64,000 nucleotides of DNA from Sphingopyxis sp. OPL5 (lineage in GTDB: Bacteria > Pseudomonadota > Alphaproteobacteria > Sphingomonadales > Sphingomonadaceae), in assembly GCF_003797775.2 (NCBI RefSeq), contig NZ_CP060725.1, positions 2,288,001 to 2,352,000 of the forward strand. The letters run 5' to 3'. Positions 18,050 to 26,870 of this stretch are shown one piece after another. Numbering within the stretch: position 1 is the stretch's first letter; the number at the start of each line of letters is the position of its first letter. Under the pieces are notes generated by a model. It did no database searches, was not told the origin of the DNA, and saw only the letters and a list, made by a program, of their open reading frames with translations. The position numbers were made by a program, and so were the translations under genes.

Positions 18050-19218
18050 TCGATGCGGCGTTTAGTCGGCGGGAGGTGGTGGCGGGCCTGTCGGCGTTGT
18101 CGCTGACCGCCTGCGCGGGCGCCGCCGGGCTGACCACCGCCGCGCCGCCGGCCACCGGCGAAGGCCTGCACCGGATCGCGGCGCGCAAGGGACTGCGGTT
18201 CGGTTCGGCGATCGGTTATGGGGCGGAAGGGTCGGACAGTGGTTCGATCGGCAACCCGGCGTACCGGGCGATCGTCGAGCGCGAGTGCGGGCTGGTCGTC
18301 GCCGAAAATGAAATGAAGTGGCAGGCGATCCGCCCCGGCCCCGACGCTTATGACTTCGCCGCCTTCGACGCGATCGTCCGCTACGCGAAATCGAAGGGCC
18401 TCGATATTCGTGGTCACACCCTGCTCTGGCATCGCCCGAAATGGCTGCCCGAGTGGGTCAACAACTACGACTATGGCGCCCGCCCCGCGACCGAGGCCGC
18501 GCGGCTGGTGACCAGCCATATCGAGACGGTGACGCGGCGCTATCGCGGCACCATCCACAGCTATGACGTCGTCAACGAATTGTTCGACGACAAGAGCGGC
18601 GCCTTCGTCGACACGTCGCTGTCGACCGCGATGCGCAGTCATGAGGCCGTCGTCGACCTGGCGTTCCACACCGCGCGGCAAGAGCTGCCCGACGCCGAAC
18701 TCGTCTATAACGACTATATGAGCTGGGAGCCGGGCCATGCGAACCATCGCGCCGCGGTGCTCCGCCTCCTCGAAGGATTCCGCAAGCGCGGCGTGCCGTG
18801 CGACGCGCTCGGCATTCAGTCGCATATCGAGATGCGGACGATCGACCGCGCGACGGGTATCGGCCCCTATGACCTGAAAGAATGGCGCGCCTTCTGCGAC
18901 GACGTCACCGGCATGGGCTACCGGCTGCTGCTCACCGAATTCGACGTCAAGGACAATGGCCTGCCCGCCGACCATGTCGCGCGCGACGCCGGGGTCGCCA
19001 ACTACACCCGCGCCTATCTGGAGGTGATGCTGTCCTATCCGCAGCTTCGCGACATATTGGGCTGGGGCATGGTCGACAAGTTCAGCTGGCTGCAGGGTTT
19101 CGCCCCGCGCGCCGACGGCCTGCCGCAGCGCTGTTGCCCCTATGGCGACGATTACCGGCCGCATCCGATGCGCGCCGCGCTCGCCGATCTGTTCGCCGGT
19201 GCCGCGCCGCGCGCTTGA
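18046..19218 (+). CDS. Endo-1,4-beta-xylanase GH10 with Tat-lipoprotein-like signal
   Basis: 390 aa from GTG 18046, overlapping the GH3 stop (GTGA). The N-terminus FSRREVVAGLSALSLTACAG combines a twin-arginine-like SRR motif with a lipobox (LTAC, Cys23), suggesting Tat export and lipid anchoring. GH10 catalytic residues are visible: acid/base Glu178 in DVVNELFD and nucleophile Glu298 in LLLTEFDV; GHTLLWHRPKWLP is also typical. It cleaves the xylan backbone to oligosaccharides taken up by the TonB receptor or processed in the periplasm by GH67, GH43 and GH3. 30 bp separate it from the DUF6445-like gene downstream. Confidence 0.9.
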   Translation: MIDAAFSRREVVAGLSALSLTACAGAAGLTTAAPPATGEGLHRIAARKGLRFGSAIGYGAEGSDSGSIGNPAYRAIVERECGLVVAENEMKWQAIRPGPDAYDFAAFDAIVRYAKSKGLDIRGHTLLWHRPKWLPEWVNNYDYGARPATEAARLVTSHIETVTRRYRGTIHSYDVVNELFDDKSGAFVDTSLSTAMRSHEAVVDLAFHTARQELPDAELVYNDYMSWEPGHANHRAAVLRLLEGFRKRGVPCDALGIQSHIEMRTIDRATGIGPYDLKEWRAFCDDVTGMGYRLLLTEFDVKDNGLPADHVARDAGVANYTRAYLEVMLSYPQLRDILGWGMVDKFSWLQGFAPRADGLPQRCCPYGDDYRPHPMRAALADLFAGAAPRA

Positions 19219-19248
19219 CCCGGCCGCGATAACCGCGACAACGGGCGC

Positions 19249-19977
19249 ATGAACGCCGCGCCCGATTGCAGGCCCGCCGACGCCGCGGTCATCGACATCC
19301 TCGCGATCGGGGTCGAGCAGGTGCCGCTGATCCGGATCGACGGCGCGACCACCGATCCGCAGGCGCTCGTCGCTTTCGCCGCCGACGCGGTGGCCTTCGC
19401 GCCGGTCACGGGCAATCTCTACCCCGGCCTGCGCGCGCCGATGCCGCTCGCCTATGTGAGGTCGATGGTTGCGCGGCTCGATCCGCTGATCCGCCGCGTC
19501 CATCGGCTGGGGCCTGTGCGGCTGGTCCGCGCCGAATGTTTCTTCTCGATCGTCACGACCCCGGCCGCCGAGCTCGTCCCGCTGCAGACGGTGCCGCATA
19601 TCGACACCAGCGACCCGCTGCATTTCGCGACCGTCCATTATCTCTGCCCGCCACATTTCGGCGGCACCGCCTTTTTCCGCCAGCTGTCGACGGGGTTCGA
19701 GACGATATCGCCGACCCGTGAGGCGGCGTGGGATCGCGCGCGCGACGCCGCGATGCCCGCGTACGGGAATCCCGCTTACCCGTCCCGCGATACGCCCGGC
19801 CATGCCCGCGTCGCCGCGATTGCGGCGGTATTCGACCGGCTGATCCTCTATCGCAGCAACGCGCTGCATGCGGGCATCATCGATCCGGCGATCGACCATC
19901 CGGGTGATCCGCGCGCCGGCCGGCTCACCGCGACGATGTTCATCGCCTATCGGCCGGACTCGCTGTCGCGGACATAA
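19249..19977 (+). CDS. DUF6445-like protein with a 2OG-Fe(II)-type residue pattern
   Basis: 242 aa, soluble, no signal peptide; ATG 19249. I recall similar proteins (DUF6445) beside TonB receptors and tryptophan halogenases in Caulobacterales and sphingomonads; no function is established to my knowledge. The sequence shows VPHIDTSDPLHFATVHYL (His117-x-Asp119), a distal His207 in NALHAGI and Arg225 in GRLTATMF. This order is that of the HxD...H...R facial triad plus 2-oxoglutarate-binding Arg of prolyl-hydroxylase-like Fe(II) dioxygenases. Dioxygenase activity is my inference from spacing only. It lies 30 bp after GH10, so it is probably co-expressed with xylan enzymes under operator site 3. 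Confidence 0.65.
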   Translation: MNAAPDCRPADAAVIDILAIGVEQVPLIRIDGATTDPQALVAFAADAVAFAPVTGNLYPGLRAPMPLAYVRSMVARLDPLIRRVHRLGPVRLVRAECFFSIVTTPAAELVPLQTVPHIDTSDPLHFATVHYLCPPHFGGTAFFRQLSTGFETISPTREAAWDRARDAAMPAYGNPAYPSRDTPGHARVAAIAAVFDRLILYRSNALHAGIIDPAIDHPGDPRAGRLTATMFIAYRPDSLSRT

Positions 19978-19980
19978 GAA

Positions 19981-20011
19981 GGGCCGCCGCTTTCACAGAA
20001 AGCGGCGGCCC
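19981..20011. terminator. Bidirectional terminator hairpin
   Basis: Perfect 14-bp stem GGGCCGCCGCTTTC / GAAAGCGGCGGCCC with a 3-base loop (ACA), placed between the converging GH3-GH10-DUF6445 operon and the TonB receptor gene. No long U tract follows, but the stem is very stable and serves both strands. Confidence 0.75.
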
Positions 20012-20033
20012 CCAAGCGAGGCGGGATGCGCCC

Positions 20034-23000
20034 CTAGAAGGTAAAGCGGGCCAGGATCGTGAAGCGCCGGTCGCTCATATACCATTGGCGCGGGACATAT
20101 TGGATATCGCCGCTGCCGTTGAGCACCGCCGCTTCGGTCTTGGTCTGCGAGTTCAGGATATTCACCGCCTGAATGCCCAGCTTGAACTGGTCGGTGACGG
20201 TGACCGTCGCCGAGGCGTCGAGCTGGCCATAGGCGCGCTGGAAGATCGGATCGAACGGTGTGATCACGTCGCGGATCGTCAGCAGATAGCGCGAGCGCCA
20301 GTTGTACGAGGCGCGCAGCGACAGCGGGCCGATGTCGATGAACGGCGTGATGTTGATCGTATGTTTCGACAGTCCCTGGAGCGGGAAACTGTCGCCGGAA
20401 ATCGCCGACTGGCGCCCCGCGGCGACATCGGGGTCGGTCGCCGACAGCGTCGTCTGCGGCACCCCCGACGATTTGACATAGGTATAGGTCGCCTGCAGCC
20501 CGAGTCCCGACAGAGGTCCCGGCAGGAAGTCGAAGACCTGCTGGTACGACACCTCGGCGCCGGTGACCTTGCCGGTGTCGGGCGAGTTGATCGCGGTCGT
20601 CAGCACCACCGGGAAGGTCGCGCCGTTGTTGGTCAGGTCGGTCGAAACCGTCGCGTTGGTCACGACATTGTGCAGCCGTTTGTGGAACATCGACAGCGTC
20701 ACCTGTCCGACCTTGCTGAAATAATATTCGGCGGTGAGGTCGAAATTGTCCGATGTCGTCGGCAGCAGATTGGGATTGCCCGCCGTGACCGTCGACTGGA
20801 TCGTGAAGCTGCCCGGGATCGCCGCGCCGCTACTGTCGACATTCTGGTTGGCGCTGAGACCCGTGACGTTGAAATAGTTGCGCGAGAAGCCGAAGGGCGG
20901 GGCGAAGACGCCCTTGAAATAGCCGGCGCGGAATTGCAGCCCGCCGCCGACTTCGAGCTTCAGGTTCACGCTCGGCAGGAAATAATCATAGTTGGTCTTG
21001 GCGTCGATCGGCAGCAGCGCGCCGTTCAGATAGTTGCGTGCCTGCTGGCGCACCGCCGGGGTGAAGGTACAGAAACCCGTCGCCGGCTGCCCGGCGTTCG
21101 CCGCATCGATGCAAGCCTGTTCGCTGGTGATCGACGTCGGGTTGTTGGCGAACTGCTGGAACCCCTGCGAGGTGCGCTTGGTGCGCGTATACCGCAGCCC
21201 GACATTGCCGGTGAAGCGCATCCCGCTGCCGAATTCGCTGTCGAACTTGATCATGCCGTAAAGCGCCAGATTCTTGTTCTGCTGCGGATTGATCTCGCCC
21301 GGCTGGAACGGCGTACCGGCGACATTGCCGCAGCGATCGGCCAGCGAGTTCCACCCCGCATTGATCGTCCGGCCGTCGATGCCGCAGGTGGTCGTCCCCT
21401 GCCATTCGCGCGCGATCGCATTGGCATAGGCGATATAGGCGGCGCGGTCCTTGACCGTGTTACCCGAATAGAAAAGGCGGCCCTGGCCCGCGATCGGGTT
21501 GTTGGCGGCGCCGCGGAAGAAATTGGGATAGAAGACCTCTTCATACCCCGGCAGCGGTGCCCCGCCATTGCCGCCGGTCACGTTGTCGACATTGTCGTCG
21601 AACCACACCGGGCCGCCATTGCCCCATTGCTCGCTGAGCACGCCCCAATTGTAGATCGAGAAACGCGCGGTCTGCTCGGTGTCGGCATAGCGTCCGCCGA
21701 CCTGCAGCGATTTCAGGAAGCCGCTGTCGGGAAAGGACAGTTCGGCGTCGACGCGGAAGGCGTCCTCGCTGCCATCACTCTGTTCCAGATGGTCCATCGC
21801 CGAACGGTAGAAGCTGTTGAACGGATCGGTGAAGCTTTGGTGGCTGCCGGTGAAATAGGAGGGCGAATTGGCGGCGAAGCCGGGATTGCCCTGGCAGGGC
21901 GCGGGATCGCAATTCTGCGGCGGGATGAACTGCACGAATGGCAGGCCATGGCCATTGAGGTCGATCATCGCATCCTGATAGGTCGAGCCCCAAAGCGTAT
22001 TGTCCTCGACGTCGCTTTTCGAATCGACATGCTGATAGTCGAGATTGATCGCCAGGTTTTCGCTGGGGGTCCAGCGCAAGTTCGCCGAATAATCGGTCGT
22101 CTTGATCCGTTCATAATGGTCGCGGCGGATATTGTTCGACTGCAGCCCCAATATGGGCGTGCGAATGTCACCCGTCGCATTTTGCTGGTCGGCGCGCCAG
22201 CCGGTCGGGCCGGTGATCACGCCATTTTCGAAGACGCCGCTGTCGTCGAATTCCAGCGAGGTGCCCGCGACGGCGCGCGAATCGCCATTGTTCGACACAT
22301 TGTCGGTGGCGATTTCGATCGTATTCTCGCTCCACGCCTGACGCGCGTCGGACCGCAGGAACTGGAAGGTCGCCGCGAGCGTCCCGTCGTTGCTTTCCCA
22401 CTGCGCGGCGGCCGAATAGCCATAGCGTTCGCGGTTGAAATTCTGGCGGCCGAGCACGGCGCCGCGCGGGAACAGCGCCGAGGGTCCCGCGGTCGCGCCG
22501 GCGAACGGTACGACGTCGGTGCGCGTCCCGTCCGAATAGGTGGTGCGCGGGCGGAAGCTGGAGATACCGATGCGATCGGCCTGCGAATAAAGCTGCGAAT
22601 AGGAGGCGCTGGCGAGCAGGCCGATTTCGCCGATTCCGGTCGACCAGCGGTTGCTGATCAATCCCGAAAAGGTCGGCGCCGATTTCTTGACGAAGTCGCC
22701 ATAGTTGAGTTCGAGCGAGCCCGCGACGAGCAGGCCGCTCTGGTCGAAGGGCAGGCGGGTGCGCAGGTTGACGATGCCGCCGATGCCGCCTTCGATCAGG
22801 TCGGCCGACGGGGTCTTGTAGACGTCGACCCCGGCGAGCAGTTCCGACGGCACGTCGGCGAAGCTCAGCCCCGACCCGTTGCCGGCGCTGAACGCGTCGC
22901 GGCCGTTGAAGCGCGATCCGACATAGCTGAGGCCGCGAATGGTGACGCCCGATCCCTCGACCGAGAAATGGTCGGGATCGACGCCCGCCGAAAAGCGGTT

Positions 23001-23330
23001 GATGGTGACCCCGGGGATGCGCTGCAGCGCCTCGGTCACCGAGCGGTCGGGGAGGGCGCCGATATCTTCGGCGGTGATCGAATCGATGACGGTGTCGGCG
23101 TTTTCCTTGCGCCCCTGCGCGCTTTGCAGCGCGGCGCGGAAGCCGGTGACGACGATCTCGGGCGCGTTCGACGGGTCGGCGACCTCGTTGGTGTCGGTGT
23201 CCTGGGCAAAGGCCGGGGTAGCGATTATCGCGGAGGCGACGAGCGCCAGCGTCGAAACGCCCAGGCGAAGCCAGGGCGCGTTGTGATTCGTGAGCCGAAC
23301 GTCACGAGAAAACGTCGTTACAACAGGCAT
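20034..23330 (-). CDS. TonB-dependent receptor, xylo-oligosaccharide type
   Basis: 1098 aa. ATG 23330 with AGGGG upstream. Signal peptide to about residue 42 (ATPAFAQ), TonB box PEIVVTG (about 57-63), then the plug domain (ENADTVIDSITAEDIGALPD, ALQRIPGVTINR). The long 22-strand barrel ends in aromatic RFTF, as expected for Bam-assembled outer-membrane proteins. This size and plug wording match the carbohydrate TonB receptors of Caulobacter and sphingomonads rather than siderophore receptors. Context and operator site 4 directly upstream imply import of xylo-oligosaccharides. It is monocistronic, divergent from a halogenase. Confidence 0.88.
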   Translation of the reverse strand: MPVVTTFSRDVRLTNHNAPWLRLGVSTLALVASAIIATPAFAQDTDTNEVADPSNAPEIVVTGFRAALQSAQGRKENADTVIDSITAEDIGALPDRSVTEALQRIPGVTINRFSAGVDPDHFSVEGSGVTIRGLSYVGSRFNGRDAFSAGNGSGLSFADVPSELLAGVDVYKTPSADLIEGGIGGIVNLRTRLPFDQSGLLVAGSLELNYGDFVKKSAPTFSGLISNRWSTGIGEIGLLASASYSQLYSQADRIGISSFRPRTTYSDGTRTDVVPFAGATAGPSALFPRGAVLGRQNFNRERYGYSAAAQWESNDGTLAATFQFLRSDARQAWSENTIEIATDNVSNNGDSRAVAGTSLEFDDSGVFENGVITGPTGWRADQQNATGDIRTPILGLQSNNIRRDHYERIKTTDYSANLRWTPSENLAINLDYQHVDSKSDVEDNTLWGSTYQDAMIDLNGHGLPFVQFIPPQNCDPAPCQGNPGFAANSPSYFTGSHQSFTDPFNSFYRSAMDHLEQSDGSEDAFRVDAELSFPDSGFLKSLQVGGRYADTEQTARFSIYNWGVLSEQWGNGGPVWFDDNVDNVTGGNGGAPLPGYEEVFYPNFFRGAANNPIAGQGRLFYSGNTVKDRAAYIAYANAIAREWQGTTTCGIDGRTINAGWNSLADRCGNVAGTPFQPGEINPQQNKNLALYGMIKFDSEFGSGMRFTGNVGLRYTRTKRTSQGFQQFANNPTSITSEQACIDAANAGQPATGFCTFTPAVRQQARNYLNGALLPIDAKTNYDYFLPSVNLKLEVGGGLQFRAGYFKGVFAPPFGFSRNYFNVTGLSANQNVDSSGAAIPGSFTIQSTVTAGNPNLLPTTSDNFDLTAEYYFSKVGQVTLSMFHKRLHNVVTNATVSTDLTNNGATFPVVLTTAINSPDTGKVTGAEVSYQQVFDFLPGPLSGLGLQATYTYVKSSGVPQTTLSATDPDVAAGRQSAISGDSFPLQGLSKHTINITPFIDIGPLSLRASYNWRSRYLLTIRDVITPFDPIFQRAYGQLDASATVTVTDQFKLGIQAVNILNSQTKTEAAVLNGSGDIQYVPRQWYMSDRRFTILARFTF

Positions 23331-23386
23331 TTAAACCCCTCCCATGTCATGGGCCTTTTCGGCCTCATCGGGTTGCGCTGCCGAAA

Positions 23387-23400
23387 AGGTAGCGCTACCA
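23387..23400. promoter_or_regulatory. LacI-family operator, site 4
   Basis: AGGTAGCGCTACCA lies in the 179-bp gap between the divergent TonB receptor and halogenase genes, 57 bp upstream of the receptor ATG. The inner 12 bases are a perfect palindrome; only the first base departs from the shared 14-mer. Confidence 0.8.
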
Positions 23401-23509
23401 TTTACCTGTCATATGATATAGGTCGGGTTTCGACAAGCGGTGATTTGCCTTAGCGACGAATAGCGACGATCGTGTGTGATAAAAATGCCGACGTTGAAGG
23501 GGGAGTGCG

Positions 23510-25012
23510 ATGGAAGCGACCAGGATTCAATCGATCGTCATCGTCGGCGGCGGCACCGCCGGCTGGATGACCGCGGCGGCCCTCGCGCGGATATTGGGCC
23601 CCGATTATGCCAGCATCACCCTCGTTGAATCGGACGAGATCGGCACCGTCGGGGTCGGCGAGGCGACGATCCCGCAGATCAACATCTTCAACCGCATGCT
23701 CGGGATCGACGAGGACGACTTCGTCCGCCGTACCAAGGGCAGCTTCAAGCTCGGGATCGAATTCGTCGACTGGGGCGGCATCGGCCAGCGCTATTTCCAC
23801 CCCTTCGGCAATATCGGGGTCGATATGGGCGGGGTGTCGTTCCACGCCTTCTGGCAGCGGCTGCGCGGCGAAGCCGAATTCGCCGACGTCGAGGATTATT
23901 CGGTGATGGCCAAGGCGGCGCGCCACGGCAAGTTCATGCGCCCGACCACCGCCCCCGGCTCGCTGCTCTCCTCGATCGCCTATGCCTTTCATTTCGATGC
24001 CGGGCTTTACGCCCTCTATCTGCGCGAGCTGGCCGAGGGCAGCGGGGTCACCCGGATCGAAGGCAAAATCACCGGCGTGACGCGAAACGGCGAGAGCGGC
24101 CACATCGAAAATGTGACGATGCAGGACGGCCGCACGGTGGACGGGCAGTTGTTCATCGACTGCTCGGGCTTTGCCGGCCTGCTCATCGGCCGCGAGCTCG
24201 AAGTGCCCTATATCGACTGGTCGGCGTTTCTGCCGTGCAACCGCGCGGTCGCGGTGCCGTGCGAACTCGGCGAAGATTTTTCCCCCTATACGCGCTCGAC
24301 CGCACGCTCGGCGGGCTGGCAGTGGCGCATCCCGCTCCAGCACCGCGTCGGCAACGGCCATGTCTATTGCAGCGACTATATCGGCGACGACGAGGCGGCG
24401 GCGGTGTTGCTCGCCAATCTGGGCGGCAAGCCGCTCGCCGATCCGCGCTTCCTGAAATTCACCACCGGTCACCGCGCGCGTTTCTGGGAAAAGAACTGCG
24501 TGTCGATCGGCCTGTCGGCCGGCTTCATGGAGCCGCTGGAATCGACGAGCATCTGGATGATTCAGACCGGCATTGCGCGCCTCCTGTCGAACTTCCCCGA
24601 TACCGGCTTCGAAGCCGCGAGCATCGACCGCTATAATCGCCTGATGGTCGAGGAGAGCGAATTGGTGCGCGATTTCCTCGTCCTTCATTACCATGTCACG
24701 ACGCGCGACGATTCGGACTTCTGGAATTATTGCCGGACGATGCCGATCCCGGACCGGCTCGCCGAAAAGATCCGCGTCTTTCAGAGCAGCGGCCGCGCCT
24801 TTCGCGAACATGAGGAATTGTTCAACGACACCAGCTGGTTCGCGGTGATGGAGGGGCAGCGGCTCGGCGCGCGCCGCTACGATCCCGTCGCCGAACTGAT
24901 GCCGATCGAGCAGACGCGCGATCGGCTGCGCCAGATCAAGGCGGCGGTGACCGCATCGGTCGACCATATGCCGCGCCACCGCGACTATATCCGCGACCAT
25001 TGCGCCGCATGA
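23510..25012 (+). CDS. Flavin-dependent tryptophan halogenase family protein
   Basis: 500 aa; ATG 23510 with GGGGGAG upstream. Motifs: IVGGGTAGWMTAAALAR (about 11-27), GVGEATIP (48-55), catalytic-lysine segment GSFKLGIEF (Lys80), WQWRIP (Trp270/Trp272) and EPLESTS (341-347). All residues expected for a working halogenase are present. It is divergent from the TonB receptor across operator site 4, so it is probably induced with it. It is a paralogue of the 910-2421 enzyme. Substrate unknown: free tryptophan, an aromatic released from plant cell wall, or a protein side chain are all open. It converges on the MFS permease gene with a shared terminator. Confidence 0.88.
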   Translation: MEATRIQSIVIVGGGTAGWMTAAALARILGPDYASITLVESDEIGTVGVGEATIPQINIFNRMLGIDEDDFVRRTKGSFKLGIEFVDWGGIGQRYFHPFGNIGVDMGGVSFHAFWQRLRGEAEFADVEDYSVMAKAARHGKFMRPTTAPGSLLSSIAYAFHFDAGLYALYLRELAEGSGVTRIEGKITGVTRNGESGHIENVTMQDGRTVDGQLFIDCSGFAGLLIGRELEVPYIDWSAFLPCNRAVAVPCELGEDFSPYTRSTARSAGWQWRIPLQHRVGNGHVYCSDYIGDDEAAAVLLANLGGKPLADPRFLKFTTGHRARFWEKNCVSIGLSAGFMEPLESTSIWMIQTGIARLLSNFPDTGFEAASIDRYNRLMVEESELVRDFLVLHYHVTTRDDSDFWNYCRTMPIPDRLAEKIRVFQSSGRAFREHEELFNDTSWFAVMEGQRLGARRYDPVAELMPIEQTRDRLRQIKAAVTASVDHMPRHRDYIRDHCAA

Positions 25013-25013
25013 A

Positions 25014-25041
25014 AAAGGGGACCGGTCGCCCGGTCCCCTTT
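25014..25041. terminator. Bidirectional terminator hairpin
   Basis: Stem AAAGGGGACCGG / CCGGTCCCCTTT with loop TCGC starts just after the halogenase stop and lies 21 bp from the stop of the converging MFS gene. The A/T-flanked 12-bp stem works as a rho-independent-like terminator in both directions. Confidence 0.8.
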
Positions 25042-25062
25042 GAAGGCGTCGCTGGGACTCGC

Positions 25063-26472
25063 TCAGCCTTCCATGGCTTCAAGCTCCTTGCCCTTGGTCT
25101 CGACGATGAAGCGCTGGACCAGGAAGAAACTGATCACCGCGCAAATCGCATAGAAGCTGTAACTCACCGCCAGCCCCAGCCCGACCGCCATGATCGGAAA
25201 GGTGAAGGAGATGAGGAAGTTGGCGAACCACTGAAAGAATCCGCACACGGCCAGCGCCGAGCCGCGGATCTGGTTCGGGAACATTTCGCCCAGCATCACC
25301 CACATGATCGGGCCCCAGCTGAGGTTGAAGAAGATCACGTACAGATTGGCCGCGATCAGCGCGAGCGTGCCGAGCGACGACGAGAGCTGGAGCTTCCCGC
25401 CGGCATCGAGCGTGCCGTTGGCAAAGGCATAGACGAGCGCGAACAACGTCACCGCCATGCCCGCCGACCCGATCAGCAGCAGCGGCTTCCGCCCGATCCG
25501 GTCGACCAGCAATATGGTGCCGAAACAGGCGGCAATCGACACGATCCCCGACACGATGTTGATCTGCAGCGACTGGTCCTCGGTAAAACCGGCGAGCTGC
25601 CACAGCGTCGCACCATAATAGAAGATCACGTTGATCCCGACGAGCTGCTGGAACACCGCGAGCAACAGCCCGGCCCAGACGATCGGGCGCACCCCGCCCT
25701 TCACCGGATCGAATATGTCGGACAGGCGCGGGCGGTGGTCGGCGCTGAAGCTGACCCTGATCTCGTCGACCTTGGTCGCGGCGGCGGCGGCGCCGAACAG
25801 GCGGGTCAACACCGTGCCGGCCTCGTCGATCCGCCCCTTCGACACCAGATAGCGCGGGCTTTCGGGAATGAAGAACAGCGCGACGAGAAAGACCGCCGCC
25901 GGCACCGCCTGCATCAGGTACATCCAGCGCCACGCCTCGATCCCCGCCCAATAGGGCGCGGTCGATGCTCCGGCGCTGGCGGCGAGGAAATAATTGACGA
26001 CGAAGGCGGCGGTCAGCCCGGTGATGATCATGATCTGTTGCACCGTCGTCATCCGGCCGCGGATATGGGCGGGGGCGACCTCGGAGATATAGGCCGGCGA
26101 CAGCACGCTCGCGGCGCCCACCGCCATGCCGCCCATCATCCGGGCGACGACGAACAGCGGCTGGGCATGGGCAAAGCCCTGGATCAGCGCGCCGATGAGG
26201 AACAGGATCGCCGACAGGATCATGACGTTGCGGCGCCCGATCGCGTCGGCGAGCGTGCCGGCAAGAAAGGCGCCGATGAAGCAGCCGATCAACAGCGATC
26301 CGACGGTGAAGCCGAGCCCCGCCTCGCTCAGGGAGAACGCCGACCGCAACCCGTCCTGGGTGCCGTTGACCGCCCCGCTGTCATATCCGAACAATAATCC
26401 GCCGATCGTCGCCACCGCGACGATCGCCGTAATGAGCGCCAGATTGGTCTGGCCTCGCGACGCTGTGTTCAT
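25063..26472 (-). CDS. xylE: MFS sugar porter (D-xylose permease-like)
   Basis: 469 aa, twelve predicted membrane segments. Sugar-porter signatures: GYDSGAVNGTQDGL in TM1, GRRNVMI after TM2, RGRMTTVQQIMIITG, PESPRYLVSKGR before the central loop, RIGRKPLLL and the C-terminal VETKGKELEAMEG. ATG 26472 follows GGGAGAGG. It is an inner-membrane proton symporter for a sugar. Its placement and operator site 5 in its promoter imply D-xylose or short xylo-oligosaccharide uptake, as with Caulobacter xylE. Specificity cannot be read from the sequence alone. Confidence 0.85.
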   Translation of the reverse strand: MNTASRGQTNLALITAIVAVATIGGLLFGYDSGAVNGTQDGLRSAFSLSEAGLGFTVGSLLIGCFIGAFLAGTLADAIGRRNVMILSAILFLIGALIQGFAHAQPLFVVARMMGGMAVGAASVLSPAYISEVAPAHIRGRMTTVQQIMIITGLTAAFVVNYFLAASAGASTAPYWAGIEAWRWMYLMQAVPAAVFLVALFFIPESPRYLVSKGRIDEAGTVLTRLFGAAAAATKVDEIRVSFSADHRPRLSDIFDPVKGGVRPIVWAGLLLAVFQQLVGINVIFYYGATLWQLAGFTEDQSLQINIVSGIVSIAACFGTILLVDRIGRKPLLLIGSAGMAVTLFALVYAFANGTLDAGGKLQLSSSLGTLALIAANLYVIFFNLSWGPIMWVMLGEMFPNQIRGSALAVCGFFQWFANFLISFTFPIMAVGLGLAVSYSFYAICAVISFFLVQRFIVETKGKELEAMEG

Positions 26473-26495
26473 TCACCTCTCCCAAGGTTCTGTTA

Positions 26496-26509
26496 TGGTA
26501 GCGCTATCA
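26496..26509. promoter_or_regulatory. LacI-family operator, site 5
   Basis: TGGTAGCGCTATCA, identical to site 1 in all 14 positions, sits 24 bp upstream of the MFS permease ATG. It marks the right-hand boundary of the xylan regulon. Confidence 0.8.
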
Positions 26510-26510
26510 T

Positions 26511-26662
26511 GAAGGGCAAGCCGCGCGCGCGCAAGCCCCATTCACGCCGCGCCGGACGCGGCCGGAACGCCTGTACGCGACGGCGACCGCGATAAAGCCG
26601 ATTGCGAAAGCGCGGCATTGCTCTATGGGCTTGCGCCGCGGGGGCCTGGCCCCCGCAAGATC
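26511..26662. other. Intergenic stretch without a gene, upstream of the riboswitch
   Basis: I see no credible gene here. It should hold the promoter of the B12 operon. A G/C hairpin, GCGGGGGC-CTG-GCCCCCGC, sits at about 26637-26655 directly before the riboswitch; its role is unclear. Together with the riboswitch and leader it makes up the 578-bp gap 26473-27050. Confidence 0.5.
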
Positions 26663-26870
26663 GCGCCGGTGCCCGAAAGGGCTTAAAACGGGAACACGGT
26701 GAGAAGGCCCGGCTCGGGCTTTCGACTCCGAGGCTGTCCCTGCAACTGTAAGCGGTGAGCGCGATGCACCGGTCCGGACTCCTTGTCGGGGCCAGCCACT
26801 GGGGCAACCTGGGAAGGCGTGCATCAAGCTGTGACCCGCGAGCCAGGAGACCTGCCAGCGCACCGGTCGC
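26663..26870 (+). ncRNA. Cobalamin (adenosylcobalamin) riboswitch
   Basis: The B12 box GAGCCAGGAGACCTGCC lies at 26840-26856. The closing stem pairs CCGGTGC near 26666 with GCACCGG near 26860. Between them are AAAACGGGAA, CCCTGCAACTGTAAG and GCCACTGGGG segments in the order expected of the cobalamin class. It ends about 180 bp before btuB, leaving room for an expression platform; CTCCGTC at 26910-26916 can pair with GACGGAG at 26959-26965. Expected role: B12 binding shuts off btuB and the uptake operon. Confidence 0.92.

Noticed and set aside
20085..23453. 1122-codon open frame antisense to the TonB receptor
   Set aside because: High GC content opens the opposite frame. The translation is Arg/Asp/Ala-rich with no recognisable domain, while the minus strand gives a full TonB receptor.
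26507..26863. Open frame on the minus strand over the B12 riboswitch
   Set aside because: It is the reverse complement of riboswitch conserved segments; the translation is a known type of spurious protein.
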